Part shown: positions 9,155 to 17,615 of the stretch, in pieces
Numbering within the stretch: the first letter of the stretch is position 1
How the letters are laid out: each line of letters begins with the position of its first letter
Source of the DNA: Paracoccaceae bacterium
Lineage (GTDB): Bacteria > Pseudomonadota > Alphaproteobacteria > Rhodobacterales > Rhodobacteraceae
Direction of reading: 5' to 3'
Length of the DNA: 32,312 nucleotides
Assembly: GCA_022448925.1 (NCBI GenBank)
Contig: JAKVCP010000035.1
Coordinates: forward strand, 1-32,312
Notes under the pieces: generated by a model
Seen by the model: only the letters and a program-made list of their open reading frames with translations
Database searches by the model: none
Told to the model about the DNA's origin: nothing
Translations under genes and position numbers: made by a program

Positions 9155-10041
9155 CACCGATCCCTCAGCAGGTACAGCTGCAAAAGCGAGACAAGCAGCA
9201 AGATCACGAAAAGCACAACCGTCTGCGCCGCGGCATATCCCATGTCAAAATCAGTGAATGCAGTCTGATAGATCATCAAAACCAAGGGTTTTGTTGTGTT
9301 CAACGGTCCGCCGGGATCGCCGGTGGTCATGTTGAACACCTGGTCGAAAATCCTCAGGAAGCCGATGGAAGAAAAGACCACAAGGAAAACAATCGTTGGT
9401 TTCAAAAGCGGTATCGTGATCTCGAAAAGCTGCGTGACGTTCGAGACCCCGTCAATGCGTGCCGCTTCATAATAGCTTTGTGGGATGGCGCGCAGGCCAG
9501 CCATGAAGATGATGATCTGAAAACCAAGGCCGGCCCAGATGGCCGGGGCCAGAATTGCAGGCAGCGCATTGGTCGTCGACCTTAGAAAGGCGATTTGCGG
9601 GATCCCGAACTCGGCCAGGGCATTGTTGAACAGTCCAATTGGCACAGGCTGATAAAACCACCTCCAGACCCAGGCCATCGCGACTGCGCTGGTCATGAAG
9701 GGCAGAAAATACAGCATCCGCAAAAAGCCGTGCATGAACCGTGTTTTGTCAAGGTGATAGGCCAGAAGGAACGACAACACGAGGCTGATCGGAGTGCCGA
9801 GGATCAAATAGACGAAGGTATTGCGAAACACCTGCCAAAAGACCGCGTCGTGCCAGAGTTTTTGGTAGTTCTCCAACCCAGCCCAGGTGCGATCCCCAAG
9901 CAGGTTCCAGTTCTGAAAGGAAATCACCATGGCATTGCCGGTGGGGTAAAACCGGATCACCAGATAAAACAGGACCGGAAGGGCGAGAAACGCCCAGGCC
10001 CAGACGATTTGTTTCTGGCGTATGGAAAGCGAACGGTACAT
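9154..10041 (-). CDS. Carbohydrate ABC transporter permease (MalF type)
   Basis: Inner-membrane permease of 295 residues with six predicted membrane segments, beginning IVWAWAFLALPVLFYLVIRF. The EAA motif is YYEAARIDGVSNVTQLFEIT. The N-terminal membrane span and short periplasmic loop are those of MalF/UgpA-type subunits of family-1 (CUT1) sugar importers. It follows the binding-protein gene by 56 bp and overlaps the second permease. With it and the UgpC-type ATPase it should form the full importer. Confidence 0.95.
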   Translation of the reverse strand: MYRSLSIRQKQIVWAWAFLALPVLFYLVIRFYPTGNAMVISFQNWNLLGDRTWAGLENYQKLWHDAVFWQVFRNTFVYLILGTPISLVLSFLLAYHLDKTRFMHGFLRMLYFLPFMTSAVAMAWVWRWFYQPVPIGLFNNALAEFGIPQIAFLRSTTNALPAILAPAIWAGLGFQIIIFMAGLRAIPQSYYEAARIDGVSNVTQLFEITIPLLKPTIVFLVVFSSIGFLRIFDQVFNMTTGDPGGPLNTTKPLVLMIYQTAFTDFDMGYAAAQTVVLFVILLLVSLLQLYLLRDR

Positions 10042-10097
10042 GGGCGCCTGGAAAACACGGGAGGGGCCGCCAAGGGTGGCGGCCCGTCAGAACAAGA

Positions 10098-11363
10098 TCA
10101 GTTTGCGGCGTAGAAGTCATCCAGCAGCTTCTGTTCGGCTGCTGCGGCCTCTGCCAAAGCCTCGGCGACCGAGGCCCCCTCAAGGTTGATGCGAGCCACC
10201 ATATCGACCATAATCTGACGTTGGGCGCTTTCGTTCACAAACTTGGTGGTATTGGCATTCTCAAGCCCGCGAATGAACGGTCCAAACACTTCGTTCGAGG
10301 CGTTTGCATCGGTCAGACCAACCGAAGGTTTTGCCGGCAGCTCTCCCACCACATCCAGCCAGATCTGCATGGCTTCGTCAGAGGTGACGTACTGCATGAA
10401 TTTCACTGCCGCGTCATACTTCTCATCTTTGGCCTTGGTGGTGATCGCGTTCACCCAATAGCTTGAGTAATTGGATTTCAAGCCGTCCGCCGTTGCCGGC
10501 AATTCGGTTACACCCCACTTCAGACCGCGTGTCTTGTTCAGTGATCCGATGCGGAACGATCCGTCAATATGCATGGCAGCCCGACCCGCCTTGAAGGCGG
10601 CCTGCGGTTCATCCATGAAGCCGAACCCCGCGATGCCGTCTTCCGGATTGCCCAGTCCCACGTAGAACTCCAGGGCTTTGGCGCCGGCCTCGCTGTTATA
10701 GTTTACGGTCTTGTAGTCATCAAGATAGGGATCGCCGCCGAACTGGCGAACCAGTCCTTCGCGCCACCAGTGGTGATCTTGCGCGGTCATGCCGATGGTG
10801 AATCCGGCCTGGGTCAGGTTGCCCGCGCCATCGCGCTTGGTCATCATCTTGCCCAGCTCAACCAGCTCGTCCAGCGTGTCGGGCGGGCCGTCGATACCGG
10901 CTGCATCAAACAGGCGTTCGTTGTAGAACAGCGCCAGTGAACGGACGGCCGTGGGCAGCGCCCAATAGGCGTCGCCTTCGCGCATGGCGGCGACCATCGG
11001 GAAGAACTCGGCATCAATCTGATCGGCCGGGAAGGCATCCGTTGGCAGCGGCTGGATCAGCTCGGCGGCCTTGTAGTCATTGAGCCAGCCATAAAACAGC
11101 TGCACCACGTCGGGGCCTTCGCCTGCGGGGATCGCGGCGGCCACCTTGGTGCGGTAATCGGCATAGGGGAAATGGGTCATCTTGACGGTTATATCGGGGT
11201 TTGCGGCCTCGAAGTTTTCGATCAGTTGTTCCATCGCGGTGACACGCGCGTCAAAGAAGTACTGCCAGTATTCGATTTCGACCGCCTGGGCCGAGGATGC
11301 AAACAGCGCCGAGGTTCCGGTCACCGCCGCAGTTGCAAATGCCTTTAGTCTGGTGAGTTCCAT
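10098..11363 (-). CDS. Extracellular solute-binding protein, family 1 (sugar type)
   Basis: Periplasmic binding protein of 421 residues. It has a signal peptide of about 27 residues (MELTRLKAF, hydrophobic core, SSAQA cleavage site), and the mature protein starts VEIEYWQYFFDARV. Family-1 features include the motif MEQLIENFEAANPDITVKM, GEGPDVVQLFYG and the C-terminal EALAEAAAAEQKLLDDFY helix. ATG at 11363 is chosen because it starts the signal peptide; an upstream in-frame start would add an unlikely leader. It is the first gene of the minus-strand operon. The palindrome upstream of it is shared with the divergent ROK repressor. Confidence 0.95.
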   Translation of the reverse strand: MELTRLKAFATAAVTGTSALFASSAQAVEIEYWQYFFDARVTAMEQLIENFEAANPDITVKMTHFPYADYRTKVAAAIPAGEGPDVVQLFYGWLNDYKAAELIQPLPTDAFPADQIDAEFFPMVAAMREGDAYWALPTAVRSLALFYNERLFDAAGIDGPPDTLDELVELGKMMTKRDGAGNLTQAGFTIGMTAQDHHWWREGLVRQFGGDPYLDDYKTVNYNSEAGAKALEFYVGLGNPEDGIAGFGFMDEPQAAFKAGRAAMHIDGSFRIGSLNKTRGLKWGVTELPATADGLKSNYSSYWVNAITTKAKDEKYDAAVKFMQYVTSDEAMQIWLDVVGELPAKPSVGLTDANASNEVFGPFIRGLENANTTKFVNESAQRQIMVDMVARINLEGASVAEALAEAAAAEQKLLDDFYAAN

Positions 11364-11439
11364 ATGTCTGACTCCCTGATGAACATGTGCCGATCTTCGA
11401 CCGGTCATTGCACGGCATATGCCGCGTTATCTTCTTGCA

Positions 11440-11479
11440 TTAACTCAACTGTGTTGATTTATCAAGTTACTTGAGTTAA
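11440..11479. promoter_or_regulatory. 40-bp nested palindrome, probable ROK repressor operator
   Basis: Outer arms TTAACTCAA (11440-11448) and TTGAGTTAA (11471-11479) enclose the inner palindrome TTGATTTATCAA (11454-11465). Both share exactly the same centre (between 11459 and 11460); 15 of 20 base pairs match. The site lies 9 bp before the ROK start and 76 bp before the binding-protein start, and is AT-rich against GC-rich surroundings. Position and symmetry fit an operator controlling both arms. Confidence 0.7.
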
Positions 11480-11488
11480 TCACAGTTC

Positions 11489-12655
11489 ATGACTATTCCG
11501 GATAAGATTGTTGGGGCTAATGCGGAGCGTTCACGCAGCCACAATCGCAAAGTGGTACTTGATAGGATACGGGCCTCAGGCGAGGTGGGGCGAGCCGAAA
11601 TAGCCCGCACGTCGGGGCTGTCCACACAGGCTGTTTCCAACATCATAGCAGATCTGTTGGATGATGGCCTGATCAATGAACTGGGGCGACGCAGCGGTGT
11701 TCGTGGGCTTCCGGCGGTTCAATACGGTCTGAACCCGAAGGGCGGATTTGCCCTTGGGGTCGAGATTCGGCCTGATGCCGTCTTTGCCGCGGCGATCGAC
11801 CTTTGTGGAACTCCTATCTTGTCACGCAGGCAGATACTTTTCGCAAAAAATTTGCGTGCTGTATCTGACACGGTTCTGGCCTTAAGCCACGAAGTGAAGC
11901 GCGACGTGGGCGTGCCATCGAGCAAGCTTCTGGGCACCGGGATTGTCATGCCGGGGCCGTTCGAGGCGACGGGGCTTGGGGGCAGTGCTTCGGAATTGCC
12001 GATCTGGCATGATGTTGATCCCCAGGCCTGGTTCGAAGACCTTTTGGGGGGGCCTGTCGTTGTCGCAAATGACGCCAACGCCGCTGCTGTTTCAGAGCGG
12101 GTAAGCGGCGCTGCGAAAGGGTTGAGCACCTATGCCTATCTATATTTTGGAACCGGCCTAGGACTTGGCATCGTGCAGGATGGACGCCTTGTGACAGGCG
12201 CTTTTGGCAACGCTGGCGAGATTGGGCATATACCGGTGCCCTCGGCCAGCGGTGTTGCGCCGCTTGAAAGTATGGTCAGTCGGCTTTCGGTACAGAACTA
12301 CCTGGCTACGGCGGGGATTGAAGTTCGCAACAGCAATTACCTGTCGCAGGCCTATTCGGCGGGTCAGCCAGCCTTGATGGATTGGCTGTCCGCGGCCTCT
12401 GGACCGCTGTCCACAGCGATTGCCATTGTCGAGAACATGCTGGATCCGGAAACGGTGATCCTGGGTGGGGCCTTGCCGGATGCCATCATTGATCATTTCC
12501 TGACGTCTGTGACTTTGCCAGATCGGTCTGTTTCATATCGTAGTGACAGGGCAGTCCCGCGCCTGATGCGCGGGGGATCGGGGCGCATGACTGCCACCCT
12601 GGGTGGCGCAGCGCTGATCATCAACCGGACCTTTATGCCGCAGATCGCGGCCTGA
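11489..12655 (+). CDS. ROK-family transcriptional repressor
   Basis: A 388-residue regulator of the NagC/XylR type. The N-terminal winged helix (residues ~15-75: VVLDRIRASGEVGRAEIARTSG, LSTQAVSNIIADLLDDGLI) is followed by a sugar-kinase-like ROK domain with NDANAAAVSE and YLYFGTGLGLGIV. The His of the ROK zinc site is kept (EIGHIPV), but the usual cysteine cluster (CxCGxxGCxE) is replaced by PSASGVAPLES, so zinc binding in the family manner is lost. It is divergent from the importer operon and shares the nested palindrome with it, so it most likely represses both arms until a sugar-like ligand binds. The PIG-L gene follows after 23 bp. Confidence 0.93.
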   Translation: MTIPDKIVGANAERSRSHNRKVVLDRIRASGEVGRAEIARTSGLSTQAVSNIIADLLDDGLINELGRRSGVRGLPAVQYGLNPKGGFALGVEIRPDAVFAAAIDLCGTPILSRRQILFAKNLRAVSDTVLALSHEVKRDVGVPSSKLLGTGIVMPGPFEATGLGGSASELPIWHDVDPQAWFEDLLGGPVVVANDANAAAVSERVSGAAKGLSTYAYLYFGTGLGLGIVQDGRLVTGAFGNAGEIGHIPVPSASGVAPLESMVSRLSVQNYLATAGIEVRNSNYLSQAYSAGQPALMDWLSAASGPLSTAIAIVENMLDPETVILGGALPDAIIDHFLTSVTLPDRSVSYRSDRAVPRLMRGGSGRMTATLGGAALIINRTFMPQIAA

Positions 12656-12678
12656 CCGACCCAACAGAAAGGTTCACA

Positions 12679-15054
12679 GTGCCGACGTTTGACCAACTGC
12701 GGATTTCGAAGGATCATGCGCAGCCACGCGCCATGGAGTTGTGGTGGGTGTTGCAGTCGCTCAAATCTGTCACGCGCTTCATGCAAACCGGTGCACATCC
12801 TGACGATGAAACCTCGGGCATGCTTGCGGCGCTGGCTTTTCGAGACGGCCTGAATATCTCATACGCATGTTCAACCCGCGGCGAAGGCGGGCAAAACGAC
12901 ATTGGAACGGAAACTGGTGCGGAATTGGGGGCCCTGCGCACCCGAGAAATGGAGCGCGCCTCTGATGTGCTGGGGATGCGCCTGTACTGGCACTCGACAG
13001 ATCCCTCGGACACCCTCAACGATTTCGGATTCTCCAAGAGCGGAGAAGAGACACTTGCTCGATGGGGGGCCGAAAGAACCATGGCCCGCTTTGTCGAAAT
13101 CATTCGGTCCGAGCGGCCTGACATTCTGTGTCCGACGTTTCTGGATGTGCCGGGTCAGCATGGGCATCACAGGGCGATGACCCAAGCCGCAGAGCAGGTC
13201 ATGACAGCGGCTGCCGATCCCGAATTCCCATCGGATTTGCCGCCATGGCAGGTCAAAAAGCTATATCTGCCGGCATGGTCAGGGGCCGGGCAGGCCTATG
13301 ACGATGATTTACCACCGCCGCCAGCGACCCTTGTGATTCATGGCCAAGACCGTGAACCGCTTAGCGGTTGGAGCTGGGACAGGATTGGCCAACAGTCACG
13401 CGCTTTTCACCGGACGCAAGGCATGGGGCGCTGGGCCAGGGCCGGGGCGCGGCGCGATTGGCCATTACATCTGAAGGCCAGCTATGGCGACGCTCCGGAC
13501 AGCGCCTTGTGGTCTGGGCTGCCCTACAGCGTTGCGGACCTCGCAGAGGTGCAGGGTGCGAGCCCGATTTCCGATGCCCTGCGTGCCGCCGATGCTGCGC
13601 TGAAGCGCACCATTGCGGCGTTTCCCGCCTTTCCAGAAGTGACGCGCCATGCTGTTGAGGCTTTGGCCTGTCTGACGACGGTCCAAACAGCGTGTCCAGA
13701 GCCGCTGCGCAACGACATTATGCATCGGGTTTCAGCAAAGATTGACCAACTTAGGCAGGTCCTGCGTCTTTCTCTTGGGATCGAAGCGCGCGTCACGACA
13801 GAACAGGTGTTTTTGCCGGCAGGCAGCGACACAGCCTTGCGGGTAGAGCTCGATCCCGGCGCTGCAGAGAACGTGACGATTGATTTTGCTCTGCCCGAAG
13901 GTTGGACCATCACGGATGGCACATTGAACATTGCTGCGGATGCTTTGCCCGAGGATCCGTATCGGCCATTCTATGATCCTCGTGTCCCACCATTGCCGCA
14001 GGCGATTTTGCGGATTTCGGAGCCGAGCCCGGCACAGGGCGTCCAAATCTCGGTGCCGGTGCCTTTTGATGTGCCGCCAGTCGTGGTGCCGGCCGAGCGC
14101 GTTTCCATCACCCCGGAGTCGATTGTGGTCAATCGTGCAGAGGCCGCCAAGCCACTTGCGTTGACGTTGATCGAGATGTCTTGCGCGTCATCAAAGCCTG
14201 GCCTGACCTTGCCCGAAGGTTGGCGCTGCGAGCGTTCAGAAACAGGCTTTGATCTGAACCTGCCCCCGGACGCCGCCTTGGGCACATATTCTGTGGGCGT
14301 CACTCTGGGTGCAGCACGGGCTGCGCGGGTGCGCCGCATAGCCCATGATCATGTCGCCCCAACGGCGCATTCCGTGCGGGCTGGCGTTCAGGTTGGCGTT
14401 GTCGATGTCAACGTGCCGAAGGCCCGCGTCGGGTATATTGGTGCGGGCAATGATCGGGTCGCGGTGTTGTTACAGGCTGTTGGGGTCGATGTCACCGACC
14501 TGTCAGAGGCTGATCTGACGGTGCCAGGTCTGTTCGCTGATTTTGACAGCATCGTCATTGGTATCTTTGCCATGCGCTTCCGACCCGGACTGGTCGAGAG
14601 CCTGCCCGCTTTGCACGCCTGGGTCGAAGCGGGTGGCACGCTTGTCACCTTGTACCACCGCCCCTGGGACAGTTGGGATCCCGACAGTACACCACCCAAA
14701 CGGCTTGAAATCGGTCAACCTTCGCTGCGCTGGCGCGTCACCAACGAAGCCGCCCACGTCACCCATTTGTCAGACCATGCGCTGCTGTCATACCCCAATG
14801 TGATCATGCCAGAGGACTGGCAAGGCTGGGTCAAGGAGCGCGGGCTCTATTTCGCCAAAAGCTGGGATCCAGCCTACAGCCCCCTGCTGTCGATGGCCGA
14901 CCCGGGTGAAGCGGCCTTGACCGGGGCCTTGCTGGTCGCCGACATTGGCAAGGGGCGGCACGTGCACACCTCTCTGATCTTGCATCACCAGATGGCCAAC
15001 CTTGTGCCGGGCGCGTTCCGGCTGATGGCCAACCTGATCGCACCACGACAATGA
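12679..15054 (+). CDS. PIG-L (LmbE) family deacetylase with C-terminal amidotransferase-like domain
   Basis: A 791-residue protein. Its N-terminal domain (residues ~35-270) is a zinc-dependent PIG-L/LmbE deacetylase: AHPDDE (39-44) supplies metal ligands and the catalytic Asp, RGEGGQND lies at 67-74, and HGHH (161-164) gives the third ligand. The middle (~390-560) is beta-rich. The last ~210 residues, from GYIGAGNDRVAVLL (~585) through GGTLVTLYHRPWDS and ERGLYFAKSWDPAY, resemble the class I amidotransferase-like domain of long PIG-L proteins of Bacteroidetes. No signal peptide is seen, so it acts in the cytoplasm. The GTG start at 12679 has AAAGG six bases upstream. PIG-L enzymes remove acetyl from N-acetylglucosaminyl compounds, hence the guess of an acetylated amino-sugar conjugate. 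Confidence 0.9.
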   Translation: MPTFDQLRISKDHAQPRAMELWWVLQSLKSVTRFMQTGAHPDDETSGMLAALAFRDGLNISYACSTRGEGGQNDIGTETGAELGALRTREMERASDVLGMRLYWHSTDPSDTLNDFGFSKSGEETLARWGAERTMARFVEIIRSERPDILCPTFLDVPGQHGHHRAMTQAAEQVMTAAADPEFPSDLPPWQVKKLYLPAWSGAGQAYDDDLPPPPATLVIHGQDREPLSGWSWDRIGQQSRAFHRTQGMGRWARAGARRDWPLHLKASYGDAPDSALWSGLPYSVADLAEVQGASPISDALRAADAALKRTIAAFPAFPEVTRHAVEALACLTTVQTACPEPLRNDIMHRVSAKIDQLRQVLRLSLGIEARVTTEQVFLPAGSDTALRVELDPGAAENVTIDFALPEGWTITDGTLNIAADALPEDPYRPFYDPRVPPLPQAILRISEPSPAQGVQISVPVPFDVPPVVVPAERVSITPESIVVNRAEAAKPLALTLIEMSCASSKPGLTLPEGWRCERSETGFDLNLPPDAALGTYSVGVTLGAARAARVRRIAHDHVAPTAHSVRAGVQVGVVDVNVPKARVGYIGAGNDRVAVLLQAVGVDVTDLSEADLTVPGLFADFDSIVIGIFAMRFRPGLVESLPALHAWVEAGGTLVTLYHRPWDSWDPDSTPPKRLEIGQPSLRWRVTNEAAHVTHLSDHALLSYPNVIMPEDWQGWVKERGLYFAKSWDPAYSPLLSMADPGEAALTGALLVADIGKGRHVHTSLILHHQMANLVPGAFRLMANLIAPRQ

Positions 15055-15923
15055 CGACACAGCCGCCCCGGGACAATTTGCGTGGCGGGGCCTGGCTGTT
15101 GACGGACATGTCGGTGAACATCACAGCGCTTTCGATCGTGAAATGGCTTGGGGCTGATTATCCTGCAGTTCAGATCGTGTTTCTACGTGCCTTGGCTGGT
15201 CTGGTGCTGATCTTGCCTTTGATCTGGGTGCGCCGCGCCAGCTTTCACGCGATACAGGACAGGTCGCTTCACATGCTTCGTGTCGCATTGTCTGTTGTTA
15301 CGCTGAGCGCCAGTTTTTACGCGATTGCCCGGGTGCCCCTGGCTGTATTTTCGGCGGTTGGTTTCACACGTCCTGTTGTGACCATGGTGCTTGCAGCCTT
15401 GCTGTTGCGCGAAACCATTGGACGCAGACGCTGGATGGCGGCGGGACTCGCGATGATTGGGGCGTTCATTGCGGCGAACCCGTCACAGGTGTCGTTGACC
15501 AGCGGCCTGGTGGCCTTGCCGATCATGGTGTTTGCCGGTTGTGGGGCCGTTATCGTGACGCGCCGACTGCGGGCAGCGCCAACAACTGTGATGATGACAT
15601 TCTACACTGCGGGCCTGATGATATGCACGGCGCCCCTTGCGGCGCTGAGCTGGGTGCCAATCGCACCCAACCATCTTATCCCCTTGCTGATGGTCGGTGC
15701 CCTTGCCCAATGTGCGCAGCTCTGTTTCCTGCGCGCTCATCATCACGGAGAGGCAGGGTTTCTTTCCGTAGTGAGTTATCTGAGCCTGATTTTTTCGGTC
15801 AGCGTCGGCTATCTGGTCTTTGACGAGGTGCCGTTGCCCAGTTTCTGGGGCGGATCAGTTCTGGTGATTGGCGCAACGCTTTTGGTAACACTCGATTTGC
15901 GTGCCCTGAGACAGCGAACCTGA
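15051..15923 (+). CDS. EamA/DMT-family transporter
   Basis: A 290-residue integral membrane protein with about ten membrane segments in two EamA repeats. The first starts around WLLTDMSVNITALSIVKWLG, the second around TSGLVALPIMVFAGCGAVIV. The ATG overlaps the PIG-L stop (ATGA), so it belongs to the plus-strand arm of the island. Drug/metabolite-type transporters export or exchange small metabolites and amino acids; here it may export a side product, but this is inference. About 100 bp after its stop no strong terminator is seen. Confidence 0.88.
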   Translation: MTTQPPRDNLRGGAWLLTDMSVNITALSIVKWLGADYPAVQIVFLRALAGLVLILPLIWVRRASFHAIQDRSLHMLRVALSVVTLSASFYAIARVPLAVFSAVGFTRPVVTMVLAALLLRETIGRRRWMAAGLAMIGAFIAANPSQVSLTSGLVALPIMVFAGCGAVIVTRRLRAAPTTVMMTFYTAGLMICTAPLAALSWVPIAPNHLIPLLMVGALAQCAQLCFLRAHHHGEAGFLSVVSYLSLIFSVSVGYLVFDEVPLPSFWGGSVLVIGATLLVTLDLRALRQRT

Positions 15924-16293
15924 TCTCCATGGTGGCATGCGCGCCAAGACATGCGCCCGCGGCTTGAGCGTGCCCAAACGCGCACGGGTGGTCAGCTTTT
16001 GGCCCCCTTGACGGCGTGGGGCAGGGCTTTGCGGAGCGCCACTGCCACGATGCCCTGCCTGCGATGGATGCAACAGGGAAAGATAGCTGGCCTGCATTTC
16101 ACACGCCGGGCGGCGTTCACATGCCCCAGGAGTGCCGCGGCATTGTCACACACCTTTGATGCGCTGAACCAAGGTGAAGCGCGCAGGGCAGTTTATGCCA
16201 AAATATGTTGGAACCCACCGACTTACTCTCCATCACAACGCTGCCCGACAGCGATTGAATGAAGAACCGGTTTGATGGGTTATCGAAAAATTT
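15924..16293. other. Intergenic region before the tRNA, no supported gene
   Basis: These 370 bases carry only short open frames. One minus-strand frame (GTG near 16106 to a stop near 15999) would encode about 35 residues ending in ALRKALPHAVKGAKS; it is not recognised and has no clear ribosome site. The minus-strand tRNA transcript ends into this region. Confidence 0.45.
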
Positions 16294-16369
<76 letters not shown>

Positions 16370-16459
16370 GAACCAGTGACAGTTTCACCCGCCGTGCGTT
16401 CTGTTACGCAAAGCGACCGGCGGGATCAAGTCGAAAACCGCCGACCACCAAACTAAAAA

Positions 16460-16783
16460 TTACGAATCGTCATCGTCTGATGCGACGTCGGCGATTTCGT
16501 CCAACGACACGTTCTCGTCGTCGTCGTCATCCAGCACATCATCACCCAGATCGACATCGACGTCATCTTCGTCATCGAGAACGACATCGTCTTCCATCTT
16601 CGAGGCCTTGGCATTTGCAGTTGCTGCATCCTCGGCGTCTGCGGCGATCATTCTGGTCTTGCCGCTTTCAACTTCGACGGTTTCCCCGGTATAGGGGCTG
16701 ACGATCGGGTTGCGGTTCAGGTCATAGAAACGCTTGCCGGTGGTTGGGCAAACGCGCTTAACGCCCCATTCTTCTTTGGGCAT
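16460..16783 (-). CDS. TIGR02300-type FYDLN acidic-tail protein
   Basis: A 107-residue protein. The conserved head is MPKEEWGVKRVCPTTGKRFY followed by DLNRNPIVSPYTGE, the FYDLN motif that names this alphaproteobacterial family. From about residue 64 the protein is almost purely Asp/Glu (EDDVVLDDEDDVDVDLGDD and on to DDDDS), a disordered polyanionic tail. The ATG at 16783 has AAGGGGA upstream. The function of the family is unknown to me. It lies next to tRNA-Ala and divergent from the YgjP-like metallohydrolase. Confidence 0.93.
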   Translation of the reverse strand: MPKEEWGVKRVCPTTGKRFYDLNRNPIVSPYTGETVEVESGKTRMIAADAEDAATANAKASKMEDDVVLDDEDDVDVDLGDDVLDDDDDENVSLDEIADVASDDDDS

Positions 16784-16891
16784 GGGTGGTCCCCTTCAAT
16801 ACAAGTGGTCTTGTCGACGATCCGGGCCAACTGCCATAACGATCACGCGGTGTCAAAGGCTTTGACGCAGCCAAACAGTCAGAGGCGGCAA

Positions 16892-17584
16892 ATGGGCCAA
16901 ATTACCCTTTCAGGCAACCCACCCATTGAGGTGAATCTGCGCCGGTCTTCTCGGGCGCGGCGCATGACGCTGCGGCTTTCTCAACTGGACGGCAAGGTCA
17001 CGTTGACCTTGCCGTTGCAGACACCCGATCGCGAGGCACGCGCGTTTGTCGCAGACAAAGAGGCCTGGCTGCGTGGCCATCTGGCAGGATATGCTCCACC
17101 CGTTCGGATCGGACTTGGCGCCCGGCTGCCCATCGAAGGGGTGATGATGCAGGTGAGGGCTGGTTCAGGACGCCGTGTCCGCATCGAAGCGGGGGCCATT
17201 TTGGTTCCGGGACCCGCAGAACAGGCTTCTGCGCGGCTTGCGGGCCACATCAAATCACTTGCCCGTGATCGTCTGGCCGCAGCGTCGGACCACTACGCAG
17301 ACTGTCTGGGGCGCAGATACAGCAAGTTGACACTGCACGACACGAGGTCCCGATGGGGGTCATGCAGCAGTGATGGCGGCTTGATGTATTCTTGGCGGCT
17401 GGTCATGGCGCCACCCGAGGTTCTGACTTACGTCGCCGCACACGAAGTCGCACATTTGGTCGAAATGAATCACTCCTCGGCATTCTGGCGGGTTGTGACT
17501 GATCTGTATGGCCCTTGGCAGGCGCAACGGGACTGGCTGAAAATCCATGGCGCGGGCTTGCATCGATACCGATTCGGCGATTGA
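16892..17584 (+). CDS. YgjP-like (DUF45) metal-dependent hydrolase
   Basis: A 230-residue protein of the YgjP/SprT-like family. The zinc motif HEVAHLVEMNHSSAFW near the C-terminus gives HExxH-type ligands with the third His in NHS, and is preceded by the hallmark TRSRWGSCSSDGGLMYSWRLVMAP. The N-terminal half (VNLRRSSRARRMTLRLS) is the usual basic beta-rich portion. ATG at 16892 is preferred because AGAGGC lies upstream and homologues start at this point; a frame reaching 16805 lacks a ribosome site. The substrate of the family is not established. The next gene (GntR) starts 31 bp downstream. Confidence 0.9.
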   Translation: MGQITLSGNPPIEVNLRRSSRARRMTLRLSQLDGKVTLTLPLQTPDREARAFVADKEAWLRGHLAGYAPPVRIGLGARLPIEGVMMQVRAGSGRRVRIEAGAILVPGPAEQASARLAGHIKSLARDRLAAASDHYADCLGRRYSKLTLHDTRSRWGSCSSDGGLMYSWRLVMAPPEVLTYVAAHEVAHLVEMNHSSAFWRVVTDLYGPWQAQRDWLKIHGAGLHRYRFGD

Positions 17585-17594
17585 CCCGTATCCA

Positions 17595-17610
17595 TTTTGT
17601 GATCACAAAA
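17595..17610. promoter_or_regulatory. Perfect 16-bp palindrome before the GntR gene
   Basis: TTTTGTGATCACAAAA is a perfect palindrome ending 5 bases before the GntR start codon. It occupies the place of a ribosome-binding site, so bound protein would block the start region itself. It is the most likely autoregulatory operator of the GntR protein. Confidence 0.65.
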
Positions 17611-17615
17611 GAACT

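Noticed and set aside
7967-9268. A 433-codon open frame on the plus strand
   Set aside because: It lies antisense to the VOC and permease genes, has no domain and an arginine/histidine-rich composition; it is a shadow of GC-rich coding DNA.
17595-17610. CRP/FNR-type site reading of the palindrome
   Set aside because: The TGTGA and TCACA halves overlap without the 6-base spacer a CRP dimer needs; a GntR operator fits better.
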